Shown here: one piece after another, positions 15,746 to 22,880 of the stretch | Layout of the letters: each line of letters opens with the position of its first letter | How positions within the stretch are numbered: position 1 is the first letter of the stretch | Assembly: GCA_902767385.1 (NCBI GenBank) | Contig: CACXHA010000015.1 | Span: 1-22,880 of the forward strand | Length of the DNA stretch: 22,880 bases | Direction: 5' to 3' | DNA from: an uncultured Elusimicrobium sp. | Lineage (GTDB): Bacteria; Elusimicrobiota; Elusimicrobia; Elusimicrobiales; Elusimicrobiaceae | Translations under genes and position numbers: made by a program | The notes under the pieces: model-generated | Databases searched by the model: none | Told to the model about the DNA's origin: nothing | The model's input: only the letters and a program-made list of their open reading frames with translations

Positions 15746-17695
15746 TTACTTATCCAGATCAAACAAATCACCTTGCGTAACTTGCTCAGTCGGGGTCTGC
15801 TCTTTAGCAGCTACCGCTTCCTGAGCTAATTCGTCCGCAGATTGTTGGGCTGGAGTTTCTTGCACTACCTCAGGGGTTTTAAGACCTAAAATTTCGTCAA
15901 TTTCTTTAGCCTCTACCACTTCTTTTTCCAGTAGCACCGATACCAATTTGTCAAATGCAGCGCGATGTGTGGAAATAATTTCTTTAGCGCGCGCATAAGA
16001 CGAACGAATTAAGTTTAAAATTTCTTCATCAATAACTTTGGCCAGCTCTGGCGAGTACGTGGTGTGGCGAGAAATATCGCGCCCTAAAAACACCTCGTTT
16101 CCTTCGCCGCTGGGCAGGGCAATGGGCCCCAATTTTTCACTCATGCCCAGTTCCATGACCATTTTGCGGGCATAGGCCATTGCTTTATTAAGGTCGTCGC
16201 TGGCACCGGAAGTAATTTCACCAAATACAATCTCTTCCGCACCGCGCCCTGCCAATAAAATACACAAGCGGTCCTTAAATTCCGACTTACTGACTAAAAA
16301 CTTATCTTCCACCGGCAGTTGCAATGTGTACCCAAGCGCTTGACCACGCGGGATAATAGAAACCTTGTGCACCGGGTCCGAGTGGTCCGTCAAACGTGCC
16401 ACAATGGTATGGCCCACTTCGTGTGCGGCAATGACTTGCAGCTCATGTTTAGAGATAACGCGGCTTTTCTTTTGTGGACCAGCAATTACGCGCTCAATGG
16501 CTTCGTCCATATCGGAACTTTCCACCGCCTCTTTATCGGCGCGCGCCGCTAAAATAGCCGCTTCGTTGACCACGTTGGCCAAATCCGCCCCCACAAAACC
16601 GGGGGTTCCCTTAGCAATGGTCTTAAGATCTACCTTGTCACTGAGTTTTACTTTTTTGGCATGCACTTTTAAAATTTCCTCGCGGCCTTTTAAGTCCGGC
16701 GCGGGAACGGAAATGTGACGGTCAAAACGTCCGGGACGGATAAGGGCCGGGTCCAACACGTCGGGCCGGTTGGTAGAAGCCATCAAAATAATGCCCTGTT
16801 TGCTTTCAAAGCCGTCCAGTTCAATTAAGAGTTGGTTTAAGGTTTGTTCGCGTTCATCGTGTCCGCCCCCAATACCGGCAAAACGACGGCGGCCGACCGC
16901 ATCTAACTCATCAATAAAAATAATGGCAGGGGAATTCTTTTTGGCCTGGTCAAACAAATCGCGCACGCGGGCCGCCCCCACGCCCACAAACATCTCTACA
17001 AATTCACTAGCCGAGGCCGAGAAAAACGCCACGCCTGCTTCTCCCGCTACCGCTTTGGCGAGCAAGGTTTTCCCCGTACCGGGAGCTCCGTAAAGCAGCA
17101 CGCCTTTAGGCAGTTTGCCGCCTAATTTTTGGAATTTTTTAGGATTTTTTAAGAATTTAATAATGTCTTGCAACTCTTCTTTGGCTTCGTCACACCCGGC
17201 CACATCTTTAAACGTAACCGTTTGTTGGGAAGGGTCCTGCATTTTGGCTTTGCTGCGGGCAAAGCTCATGGCACTTTTACCATCGCTGCGTTGCGGGCGC
17301 AAAAAGATAAACCACCACAGCCCAATTAACAGCACGATCCACAATACATTGAAAAGCACATTGCCAATCCAGCTGTTGTCTTTTTCGGCTTTGAATTTGA
17401 TTTTAGCAGCAGAAAGCTCTTTGACTAAATCCGGGTCGGCCATGCGTATAGTTTTAAAAGGCACAAATTGGCCTTTATCGTCTTTATACAAACCAGAAAT
17501 GATTTCCGGCGCAACGGTTAAATCCGATACTTCTGCCGAGGCCACTTTTTGTTTAAAATCAGAATAATCCAAGGTGCTTTGCTTGGCGCCGGGGCGGTTA
17601 AACAAAATAACCGCTAACACAAATACGGCAATCCAACCGACAATTTGACCGACGGATATAATCCGGCGGTTATTTGGATGTTTGTTATTTTTCAT
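15746..17695 (-). CDS. ftsH: ATP-dependent zinc metalloprotease FtsH
   Basis: This 649-residue membrane protease degrades damaged membrane proteins and short-lived cytoplasmic regulators as a hexamer. Two transmembrane segments (about 12-32 and 110-132) flank a small extracytoplasmic domain. The AAA module has Walker A GAPGTGKT (203-210), Walker B IIFIDELDAVGRR (258-270) and the second region of homology ATNRPDVLDPALIRPGRFDR. The peptidase zinc site is HEVGH (425-429), with the Asp pair 500-501 in SGASDDLNKA as the distal ligand; most FtsH proteins I know read HEAGH, a mild change. The C-terminal tail (from about 610) is rich in Glu, Gln and Ala and ends DLFDLDK, likely disordered. Its ATG overlaps the hpt stop by 4 bases. 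The hpt-ftsH pairing is conserved across many bacteria. Confidence 0.97.
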   Translation of the reverse strand: MKNNKHPNNRRIISVGQIVGWIAVFVLAVILFNRPGAKQSTLDYSDFKQKVASAEVSDLTVAPEIISGLYKDDKGQFVPFKTIRMADPDLVKELSAAKIKFKAEKDNSWIGNVLFNVLWIVLLIGLWWFIFLRPQRSDGKSAMSFARSKAKMQDPSQQTVTFKDVAGCDEAKEELQDIIKFLKNPKKFQKLGGKLPKGVLLYGAPGTGKTLLAKAVAGEAGVAFFSASASEFVEMFVGVGAARVRDLFDQAKKNSPAIIFIDELDAVGRRRFAGIGGGHDEREQTLNQLLIELDGFESKQGIILMASTNRPDVLDPALIRPGRFDRHISVPAPDLKGREEILKVHAKKVKLSDKVDLKTIAKGTPGFVGADLANVVNEAAILAARADKEAVESSDMDEAIERVIAGPQKKSRVISKHELQVIAAHEVGHTIVARLTDHSDPVHKVSIIPRGQALGYTLQLPVEDKFLVSKSEFKDRLCILLAGRGAEEIVFGEITSGASDDLNKAMAYARKMVMELGMSEKLGPIALPSGEGNEVFLGRDISRHTTYSPELAKVIDEEILNLIRSSYARAKEIISTHRAAFDKLVSVLLEKEVVEAKEIDEILGLKTPEVVQETPAQQSADELAQEAVAAKEQTPTEQVTQGDLFDLDK

Positions 17696-18222
17696 TGTTT
17701 TCTAAAGACCCCAATGTAAGGTAAATTACGGTATAGCTCGTTATAATCCAAGCCATAGCCGATTACAAAATCGTCCCCTACTTCAAACCCAATGTATTTG
17801 GGATGAATATCCGCTTTACGGTTACAGGGTTTGTCCAACAAGCAGCAAATTTCCAAGCTGGCCGCCCCGCGAGACTGCAAATTGGCCATTAAATACTCCA
17901 ACGTAAGTCCGGTATCCACGATATCTTCCACGACCACCACGTGGCGGCCTTTAATACTCTCGCGTAAGTCTAACATGGTACGCACTTGCCCCATACTGCT
18001 AGTGCCGGAGTAAGAAGAAAGACACATAAAATCCATATTGCAGTCAATGCTAATCTGTTTCATTAAGTCACTATAAAACAGAATACAACCGCGTAAAATA
18101 CCCACAAACAGCGGCAGTTTACCCTTGTAATCGGCCGAAATTTGACGGCCCAACTCGGCTACGCGCTGGGCTAGTTGTTCCTGCGAAAATAAGACACGTT
18201 CTAAAACGGGTGTTTCGGGCAT
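17692..18222 (-). CDS. hpt: Hypoxanthine phosphoribosyltransferase
   Basis: This 176-residue soluble enzyme salvages hypoxanthine (and usually guanine) to IMP or GMP using PRPP. The PRPP-binding loop is VVVVEDIVDTGLTL (95-108), with the acidic pair Glu99-Asp100. Other family marks are the flexible catalytic loop SSYSGTSS (69-76), LPLFVGILRGC (36-46) with the LRG turn, and DFVIGYGLDYNELYRNLPYIG near the end. Length is typical for bacterial Hpt. A GGAGG ribosome binding site (complement of 18227-18231) fixes the start. It overlaps ftsH by 4 bases. In Bacillus and many others the order is tilS-hpt-ftsH; here no tilS precedes it, and mutL lies 73 bases upstream instead, with a probable promoter in that gap. 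Confidence 0.95.
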   Translation of the reverse strand: MPETPVLERVLFSQEQLAQRVAELGRQISADYKGKLPLFVGILRGCILFYSDLMKQISIDCNMDFMCLSSYSGTSSMGQVRTMLDLRESIKGRHVVVVEDIVDTGLTLEYLMANLQSRGAASLEICCLLDKPCNRKADIHPKYIGFEVGDDFVIGYGLDYNELYRNLPYIGVFRKQ

Positions 18223-18249
18223 AATTCCTCCACAAAGGGATATATATAA

Positions 18250-18278
18250 AGGATACCTTTTTTAGGGGATAAAGACAA
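18250..18278 (-). promoter_or_regulatory. Predicted internal promoter before hpt
   Basis: In the 73-base gap after mutL the minus strand shows TTGTCT (18278-18273), a 17-base spacer and TATCCT (18255-18250), each matching sigma-70 consensus at four of six positions. Transcription would start about 20 bases before the hpt ATG. It would let hpt-ftsH-glm genes be expressed apart from mutS-mutL. No terminator follows mutL, so readthrough is also likely. Confidence 0.35.
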
Positions 18279-18295
18279 TACGCTCAAGTGAAAAT

Positions 18296-20179
18296 TTATC
18301 TACCAAACAGTTTCCCTATTTGTTCAATGGAAAGCTGCGCGAGCACCGGGCGGCCGTGCGGGCAATGCATGCCATCCTTGCATCTTTTCATGTTTTCCAA
18401 AAGCGCCTCGGCCTCTTGCGCGGAAATAGCGTCGTGCGCCTTGATAGCCCGCTTACAAGCAAGCATGGCAATCATTTTGCGTTTTAAGTCGTCGGTAGAT
18501 TTGGAGGGGTCCCCCACCACGCCTGCTAACGACACGATAAACGCTTTCATATCGTCCTCTTTAAAGCGGACCACGTTGGGCATGGTTTTAACGAGCACGG
18601 TGCGGGCCGAAAAGGGTTCTAGTTCAAACCCGGCCTTTTGCAGCCACTCTTTCCAAGACAGTAAACTCTCCACGTTGGAGGGCGGCAAATCTACATGAAC
18701 CGGAAAAAGAAGTTTTTGCACTTGCACTTGTTGTTTTTCAAATAAATCTAAGTAATGTTCAAAAAGTACACGTTCCTGGGCTGCGTGTTGGTCAACAATT
18801 ACTAACCCTTGCGGGTTTTCAAATAGCAAATAACTGCGTTGCAACTGCCCTATATAGTGATACGGTCCCCGATACCATTGTGGGCCTTCTTCCGGCAGTA
18901 TTTGCGATTGCAAAGCCGGTTTTTCTACGGGCTCCGTAGAGCGGGCCACATATTCTGCCGGTTCTTCACTTTCGCGCAATTCTTGGGGAGTAGGCGCAAA
19001 TAAATCTGTTTTTTTAACCGGTTTTTGGGAAAAAGTGGCCGATTTTTCGTCCGGTTTAGCAGCAAACTCTGTGGCAAATTGCTCCATTGGTTTGGAAGTA
19101 AAAAGTTTTTCGGCTGCTGGTTGGGCGGGTTTAGGCAAAGACAAAGAAAGGGTTTCTTTATTCGTTGATACTTCTACCGGGATGGCACTTCCAAAAATAG
19201 TTTCCCCGGCATGTTTAAGTATGCTGGCAAACACCACATGTTCATCTTCAAAACGCACGTCCCGTTTTTGCGGGTGGATATTTACATCAAACGCGGAGGG
19301 TTGAAGCGTCATGTAAATTAAAAAAGCCGGGTGGGAATTTTGTCCGCGTACATTTTGATAAGCTTTGTAAACAGCCTGTTGAATAGTTTTACTGTCAATC
19401 GGGCGCCGGTTTACAAATATGTATTGTAAATCACGCACACGCACCAATTTATCCGCCGGCGTGATAAACAGTTTAAGCCCTAACCCTTCAAAGAATTTAA
19501 ATACCAAGCTGTCCGCTACTTCAGGTCCCATAATTTGACGAGCACGATGAATTACGGACTTCTCAAACGAGCCGTTTTCAGCCGGTAAATCATACACATT
19601 TCTGCCATTGATAGTTACATGGTAACCCACGTGCAAGTTGGCCAGCATGCTTTCTTCTATTACTTTTAACAAACAAGCACGCTCGTAAGAATCACTTTTT
19701 AAAAACTTAAGCCGAGCTGGTACATTATAAAACAAATCCCGTATTTCTACCGTAGTACCTTCAATAGCGGGGGCCGGGCTTTGAGAAATTACTTTGCCGC
19801 CGTGCACCTCCAAACGGTTCCCGGTTCCGCCGGCCGTACAACTGGTAATAGCCATTTGCGAAACAGCCGCCACCGAATAAAGTGCTTCTCCGCGAAAACC
19901 AAACGTGTCCAAAGACCCCAAATCATCAAAAACCGCAATTTTACTGGTGGCATGACGCAAGACACTTAACTTTAAATCTTGCTCGTCCATACCTCGTCCG
20001 TTATCATTTACGCGAATTAACGAGCGGCCGGCTCCTTCAATATCAATATGCAGCGAAGTAGCCCCGGCATCTATGGCGTTTTCTAGCAGTTCTTTGAGCA
20101 CACCCGCAGGGCGTTCAATTACCTCGCCTGCGGCGATTTGTCCGGCTGTTTTTTCGTCTAATACATGAATATTACTCAT
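18296..20179 (-). CDS. mutL: DNA mismatch repair protein MutL (endonuclease type)
   Basis: This 627-residue protein is the ATP-driven matchmaker of mismatch repair. The GHKL ATPase domain has ELLENAIDAGAT (Glu30, Glu33, Asn34), NDNGRGMD (58-65) and DTFGFRGEALYS (91-102). A linker of roughly residues 340-430, rich in Lys, Pro, Glu and Ala, leads to the C-terminal dimer domain. That domain carries the nicking motif DQHAAQERVLFE (463-474), an exact DQHA(x)2E(x)4E, with ACKRAIKAHD (574-583) and CPHGRP (606-611). These are the metal-site motifs of MutL proteins that cut DNA themselves in bacteria without MutH. Its ATG overlaps the mutS stop by 8 bases, so the two repair partners are translationally coupled. 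Confidence 0.96.
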   Translation of the reverse strand: MSNIHVLDEKTAGQIAAGEVIERPAGVLKELLENAIDAGATSLHIDIEGAGRSLIRVNDNGRGMDEQDLKLSVLRHATSKIAVFDDLGSLDTFGFRGEALYSVAAVSQMAITSCTAGGTGNRLEVHGGKVISQSPAPAIEGTTVEIRDLFYNVPARLKFLKSDSYERACLLKVIEESMLANLHVGYHVTINGRNVYDLPAENGSFEKSVIHRARQIMGPEVADSLVFKFFEGLGLKLFITPADKLVRVRDLQYIFVNRRPIDSKTIQQAVYKAYQNVRGQNSHPAFLIYMTLQPSAFDVNIHPQKRDVRFEDEHVVFASILKHAGETIFGSAIPVEVSTNKETLSLSLPKPAQPAAEKLFTSKPMEQFATEFAAKPDEKSATFSQKPVKKTDLFAPTPQELRESEEPAEYVARSTEPVEKPALQSQILPEEGPQWYRGPYHYIGQLQRSYLLFENPQGLVIVDQHAAQERVLFEHYLDLFEKQQVQVQKLLFPVHVDLPPSNVESLLSWKEWLQKAGFELEPFSARTVLVKTMPNVVRFKEDDMKAFIVSLAGVVGDPSKSTDDLKRKMIAMLACKRAIKAHDAISAQEAEALLENMKRCKDGMHCPHGRPVLAQLSIEQIGKLFGR

Positions 20180-22733
20180 TGATTCGTTTTTTCCACTCGC
20201 AAATTAGTTGCAAAGCCGCCAATGGGGTCAATTTATCGGGGTCTGCCATTTTAATTTCTTCCACAATCGGCGAAGAAAATAAATCTTTGACCATGTCCCG
20301 TTCTTTCACAGAAATTTTAGCCCCTTTTTTGGCTTCTAAATCTTTAAGCACCTTGCGCGCACGCAATGTGCACGCAGCCGGCAATCCGGCTAGCTCCGCC
20401 ACGTGAATCCCATACGACTGGTCCGCCGCGCCCGGTTTAATCTGGTACAAAAAGGCCAGTTTACTATTCCCACGAGCGTCTTTATATTCTTGGGCCTCTA
20501 CATGGAAATTTTTTACGCGTTCGTATTTATTTTCCAAATCAATCAGCTCAAAATAGTGCGTAGCAAAAATAACTTTTGCCCCACCCTTTGGTTTATAGAG
20601 ATATTCCACAATGGCCCAGGCAATAGAAATCCCGTCAAAGGTAGAGGTCCCGCGCCCTACTTCATCTAACAAAATTAAACTGCGCGGCGTAAGGGAAGCT
20701 AAAATATGCGCGGTTTCGTTCATTTCCACCATAAAGGTGGAGTTCCCGCGGCTAAGCGCATCATGCGCTCCAATACGTGTCATAATTCGGTCCACTAGGC
20801 CAATACGCGCATTTTGCGCCGGCACAAAACTGCCCATTTGTGCTAAAATTACAATAATCGCCGTTTGCTTCAAATATACACTTTTTCCACCCATATTGGG
20901 GCCGGTAATAAGCATAATTTGGTTTTGCGGTGTACCTAAATGCAAACTATTAGGCACAAAACTGCCTGCCGGCAAGGTTTGTTCCACGAGCGGATGACGT
21001 CCGTTTTCATAATAAAGCTCGGTGCTTTCATCTACAACCGGTTTTGTGTAATTTCCTTTCAGGGCGGTCAAAGCCAATGCTTCATATACATCCAGTTCGG
21101 ATACTACCTGCGCAAATGTTTTAAAAGCTTCTATATGCTGCGAAAGCGTTAAACGGATTTGATTAAATAAATGAGATTCCAAGCGCAGAATTTTTTGTTC
21201 CGCGTGCATGATTTTATCTTCTAGCTGCTTAAGTTCTTCGGTAATAAAACGTTCCGCATTTACTAACGTTTGCTTGCGCACATATCCATAGGGAACTTTT
21301 GATAAGTGTGATTTTGTAACTTCAAAATAATATCCATATACAGAATTAACCCCCACTTTAAGAGTACTAATTCCGGTTTTGGCACGCTCGCGCTCGCAAA
21401 TTTGTTGCAGCGTTTGATTGGAATTTGTTTTTAAAGAACGCAGTTCATCTAATTCGCTGTTATATCCACTGCGGATTACATCCCCATCAGAAATATGAAG
21501 AGGCGGGGCCTCATTAATAGCATCGTACAAAAGGCGCGCCATTTCCTTTAAACTGGGTTTAACTGCCTCAAATTGTTCGTTTAAATGGGGCGCCACCTGT
21601 GGATAACTCTCAAACCATTGTTCCAAAGCATCTACATTTAAAAGAGAACGACGCATTCCTGAAACGTCTCGTGGAGAAGCCGTCCCTGCAGCCGTACGGG
21701 TCATAATGCGCTGCACATCGGCAATCGTTTCCAATAATACACTTAAATCTGCCAAAGCCGCTTGATTTTTTACAAACGCTTCCACACAATTTTGACGTTG
21801 GATAATTCCGTTGACATCTAAAAGCGGATGTAAAATCCATTCTTTAAGCTTGCGGCTGCCGATAGCGGTTTTTGTCCGGTCTAAAAGGGCCCACAAACTT
21901 CCGGCGCGTCCGCTTTCCTGTCCTTCTACCAGTTCCAAGGAAGATACGGCATTTTCATCAATTTGCAAGCACTCCTTTAATTCCCGGTAGGCAGGAATCA
22001 GTGTAGCTTGTACACTCGGGTCGGTCGCCTGAATATACTTTATTACCTGAAGCGCACACGCTAGCGCACGTTTTTTATTCCCCCAGGCCTCAAGCGCAGG
22101 CCACGCAGCCGGCAAAATATATTCCCCGCCAAACGCATCGACGGGAGTAAGCGTTAAAGAACCCGGGATAATTACTTTTTGCCGTAAGGCTTCCAAGGTT
22201 TCGCGCGTACCGATAATTTCCGACGGATTTATAGCCGCTAACGCGGCAGCTAAGCCCATTAAAGACGGGTCTTTATCATTTTGATTGACCCAAAATTCCC
22301 CGGTAGACACTTCTACGCACGCTAGCGCCCACCCAGTGGGGGTTACATCCAAAGCCAAAAGATAATTGGCTTGATTGGCATCTAATAGACTATCTTCTAC
22401 CAACGTCCCCGGCGTAATGACGCGTACAATTTTACGCTCAAACAATTTGGTGTCTTTATCCATCACAGAGCTAGTTTGTTCGCAAATTCCAATCTTTTTA
22501 CCGGCAGCCAGTAAACGGGTGATATACGTGTTAGCCGCATGGTAAGGAATCCCGCACATGGGCACTCCGTTACGCGCCGTAAGCGTCAACCCTAATAGTC
22601 CGCTAATTTCGCGGGCTTGTTCGTCAAACATTTCGTAAAAATCACCCAAGCGGAAAAAAAGCACAATGTCCGGGTTTTGCTCGCGGATGGCAAAGTATTG
22701 TTTCATTAAGGGGGTTAAGGTGGGTTTTTCCAT
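20172..22733 (-). CDS. mutS: DNA mismatch repair protein MutS
   Basis: This 853-residue protein recognises base mismatches and small loops and recruits MutL. The mismatch-reading motif is FYE (Phe32-Glu34) inside FFRLGDFYEMF, followed by GIPYHA and GICEQT of domain I. The ATPase has Walker A GPNMGGKS (611-618), STFMVEMNET, Walker B LILLDEVGRGTST and ATHYFEL. The C-terminal helices (CEWKKRI) complete the dimer region. Length equals that of E. coli MutS, and the N-terminus TPLMKQYFAIRE is canonical, so the ATG at 22733 is secure. No ribosome binding site is present before it, and the nearest -10 ends only 7 bases upstream. It is first in the run; mutL follows with an 8-base overlap. Confidence 0.97.
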   Translation of the reverse strand: MEKPTLTPLMKQYFAIREQNPDIVLFFRLGDFYEMFDEQAREISGLLGLTLTARNGVPMCGIPYHAANTYITRLLAAGKKIGICEQTSSVMDKDTKLFERKIVRVITPGTLVEDSLLDANQANYLLALDVTPTGWALACVEVSTGEFWVNQNDKDPSLMGLAAALAAINPSEIIGTRETLEALRQKVIIPGSLTLTPVDAFGGEYILPAAWPALEAWGNKKRALACALQVIKYIQATDPSVQATLIPAYRELKECLQIDENAVSSLELVEGQESGRAGSLWALLDRTKTAIGSRKLKEWILHPLLDVNGIIQRQNCVEAFVKNQAALADLSVLLETIADVQRIMTRTAAGTASPRDVSGMRRSLLNVDALEQWFESYPQVAPHLNEQFEAVKPSLKEMARLLYDAINEAPPLHISDGDVIRSGYNSELDELRSLKTNSNQTLQQICERERAKTGISTLKVGVNSVYGYYFEVTKSHLSKVPYGYVRKQTLVNAERFITEELKQLEDKIMHAEQKILRLESHLFNQIRLTLSQHIEAFKTFAQVVSELDVYEALALTALKGNYTKPVVDESTELYYENGRHPLVEQTLPAGSFVPNSLHLGTPQNQIMLITGPNMGGKSVYLKQTAIIVILAQMGSFVPAQNARIGLVDRIMTRIGAHDALSRGNSTFMVEMNETAHILASLTPRSLILLDEVGRGTSTFDGISIAWAIVEYLYKPKGGAKVIFATHYFELIDLENKYERVKNFHVEAQEYKDARGNSKLAFLYQIKPGAADQSYGIHVAELAGLPAACTLRARKVLKDLEAKKGAKISVKERDMVKDLFSSPIVEEIKMADPDKLTPLAALQLICEWKKRINE

Positions 22734-22740
22734 ATATAGT

Positions 22741-22746
22741 ATTGTA
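22741..22746 (-). promoter_or_regulatory. Predicted extended -10 of the mutS promoter
   Basis: TACAAT on the minus strand, one mismatch from consensus, is preceded by TGT, giving an extended -10 (TGnTACAAT). The -35 region falls in the terminator stem of the tRNA and matches poorly. The start site would fall at or within a few bases of the mutS ATG, implying a leaderless or nearly leaderless message. Confidence 0.45.
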
Positions 22747-22764
22747 ACATTTTATAGAGAAAAA

Positions 22765-22789
22765 TTAACCCCGCACTAGGCGGGGTTAA
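22765..22789 (-). terminator. Intrinsic terminator after tRNA-Tyr
   Basis: A perfect 10-base stem TTAACCCCGC/GCGGGGTTAA with a 5-base loop is followed on the minus strand by TTTTTCTC. It begins 5 bases past the tRNA 3' end, so it should end the tRNA transcript and separate it from mutS. A T-tract also follows on the plus strand, but no plus-strand gene feeds it. Confidence 0.88.
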
Positions 22790-22794
22790 ATTTT

Positions 22795-22878
22795 TGGTAG
22801 GAGTAGGATTCGAACCTACGTAGGGCGTAGCCCGACGGTTTTACAGACCGTTGCTTTTGACCGCTCAGCCATCCTACC
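22795..22878 (-). tRNA. tRNA-Tyr (anticodon GTA)
   Basis: The 84-base tRNA folds as a class II cloverleaf. The acceptor stem pairs GGTAGGA with TCCTACC, with A as discriminator base. The D arm includes GGCTGAGCGGTCAAAAGC. The anticodon arm is CGGTCTGTAAAACCG, with anticodon GTA. A long variable arm contains GGGC-TAC-GCCC, as expected for Tyr, Leu or Ser tRNAs. The T arm is GTAGG-TTCGAAT-CCTAC. The 3' CCA is not encoded: after the discriminator the sequence reads AAA, so a CCA-adding enzyme is needed. Only two bases of the window lie upstream, so other tRNAs of a cluster might continue beyond. Confidence 0.96.
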
Positions 22879-22880
22879 GA

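Noticed and set aside
17115..17567. 150-codon plus-strand frame opposite ftsH, and similar ones opposite glmS (12280-12690), addB and mutS
   Set aside because: All mirror strongly conserved coding regions; none has recognisable motifs or a ribosome binding site.
18248..18263. Mini hairpin AAAGG-ATA-CCTTT with T-tract on the plus strand
   Set aside because: Five weak pairs and no plus-strand gene to terminate; it lies in the hpt promoter region.
1..22880. CRISPR array, insertion sequence, phage or defence system
   Set aside because: I looked for spaced repeats, terminal inverted repeats, transposase, integrase and nuclease-methylase pairs on both strands and found none; all long frames are chromosomal housekeeping families. 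AddAB degrades linear DNA and can limit phages, but that is not a dedicated system.

Overview
The window is a compact stretch of bacterial chromosome made of housekeeping genes. Fifteen of the sixteen genes (fourteen proteins and one tRNA) lie on the minus strand, with tiny gaps or overlapping stop and start codons. Only uppP is on the plus strand. I see no insertion sequence, phage gene, CRISPR array or direct repeat family. No stretch over 100 bases lacks a gene. The organism is not identified by any marker here. PdxJ-type vitamin B6 synthesis, an endonuclease-type MutL with no MutH nearby, AddAB-type recombination nucleases and a tRNA without encoded CCA fit a non-gammaproteobacterial lineage, probably Gram-negative. 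The overall feel (moderate GC, very tight gene packing) made me think of gut Elusimicrobiota, but that is a low-confidence guess.

Layout from right to left, in the direction of transcription. A tRNA-Tyr (22878-22795) ends at a strong intrinsic terminator. Then comes a nine-gene run: mutS, mutL, hpt, ftsH, glmM, pdxJ, glmS, nnrD and a membrane-anchored alpha/beta hydrolase (22733 down to 9983). A probable second promoter sits before hpt in the 73-base gap after mutL. The run combines mismatch repair (MutS/MutL), purine salvage (Hpt), membrane proteolysis (FtsH), two steps of UDP-GlcNAc precursor synthesis (GlmS and GlmM), PLP ring closure (PdxJ) and NAD(P)HX repair (NnrD).

uppP (9097-9891, plus strand) recycles the undecaprenyl carrier used in wall synthesis. 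Its 3' end converges with the hydrolase gene, and a hairpin that only pairs well in plus-strand RNA lies between them. The 86-base gap at 9011-9096 holds two overlapping divergent promoters, one for uppP and one for the second minus-strand operon.

The second operon (9010 to beyond base 1) reads addB, addA, ybaB, a small CoA-binding protein, an aldo/keto reductase and a radical SAM protein of the spore photoproduct lyase family that runs off the left edge. AddB and AddA should form the two-nuclease DNA-end-resecting complex; YbaB is a nucleoid-associated DNA-binding protein. Three starts were moved from the longest open frame: addA to a GTG with a strong ribosome binding site, glmM to an internal ATG, and the aldo/keto reductase to an internal ATG just after the upstream stop.

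No clearly novel system is visible. The points worth a second look are the probable leaderless mutS transcript, a 14-base promoter element shared by mutS and addB, an AddB without a Walker A motif, PdxJ substitutions near the active site, and the SPL-family protein.
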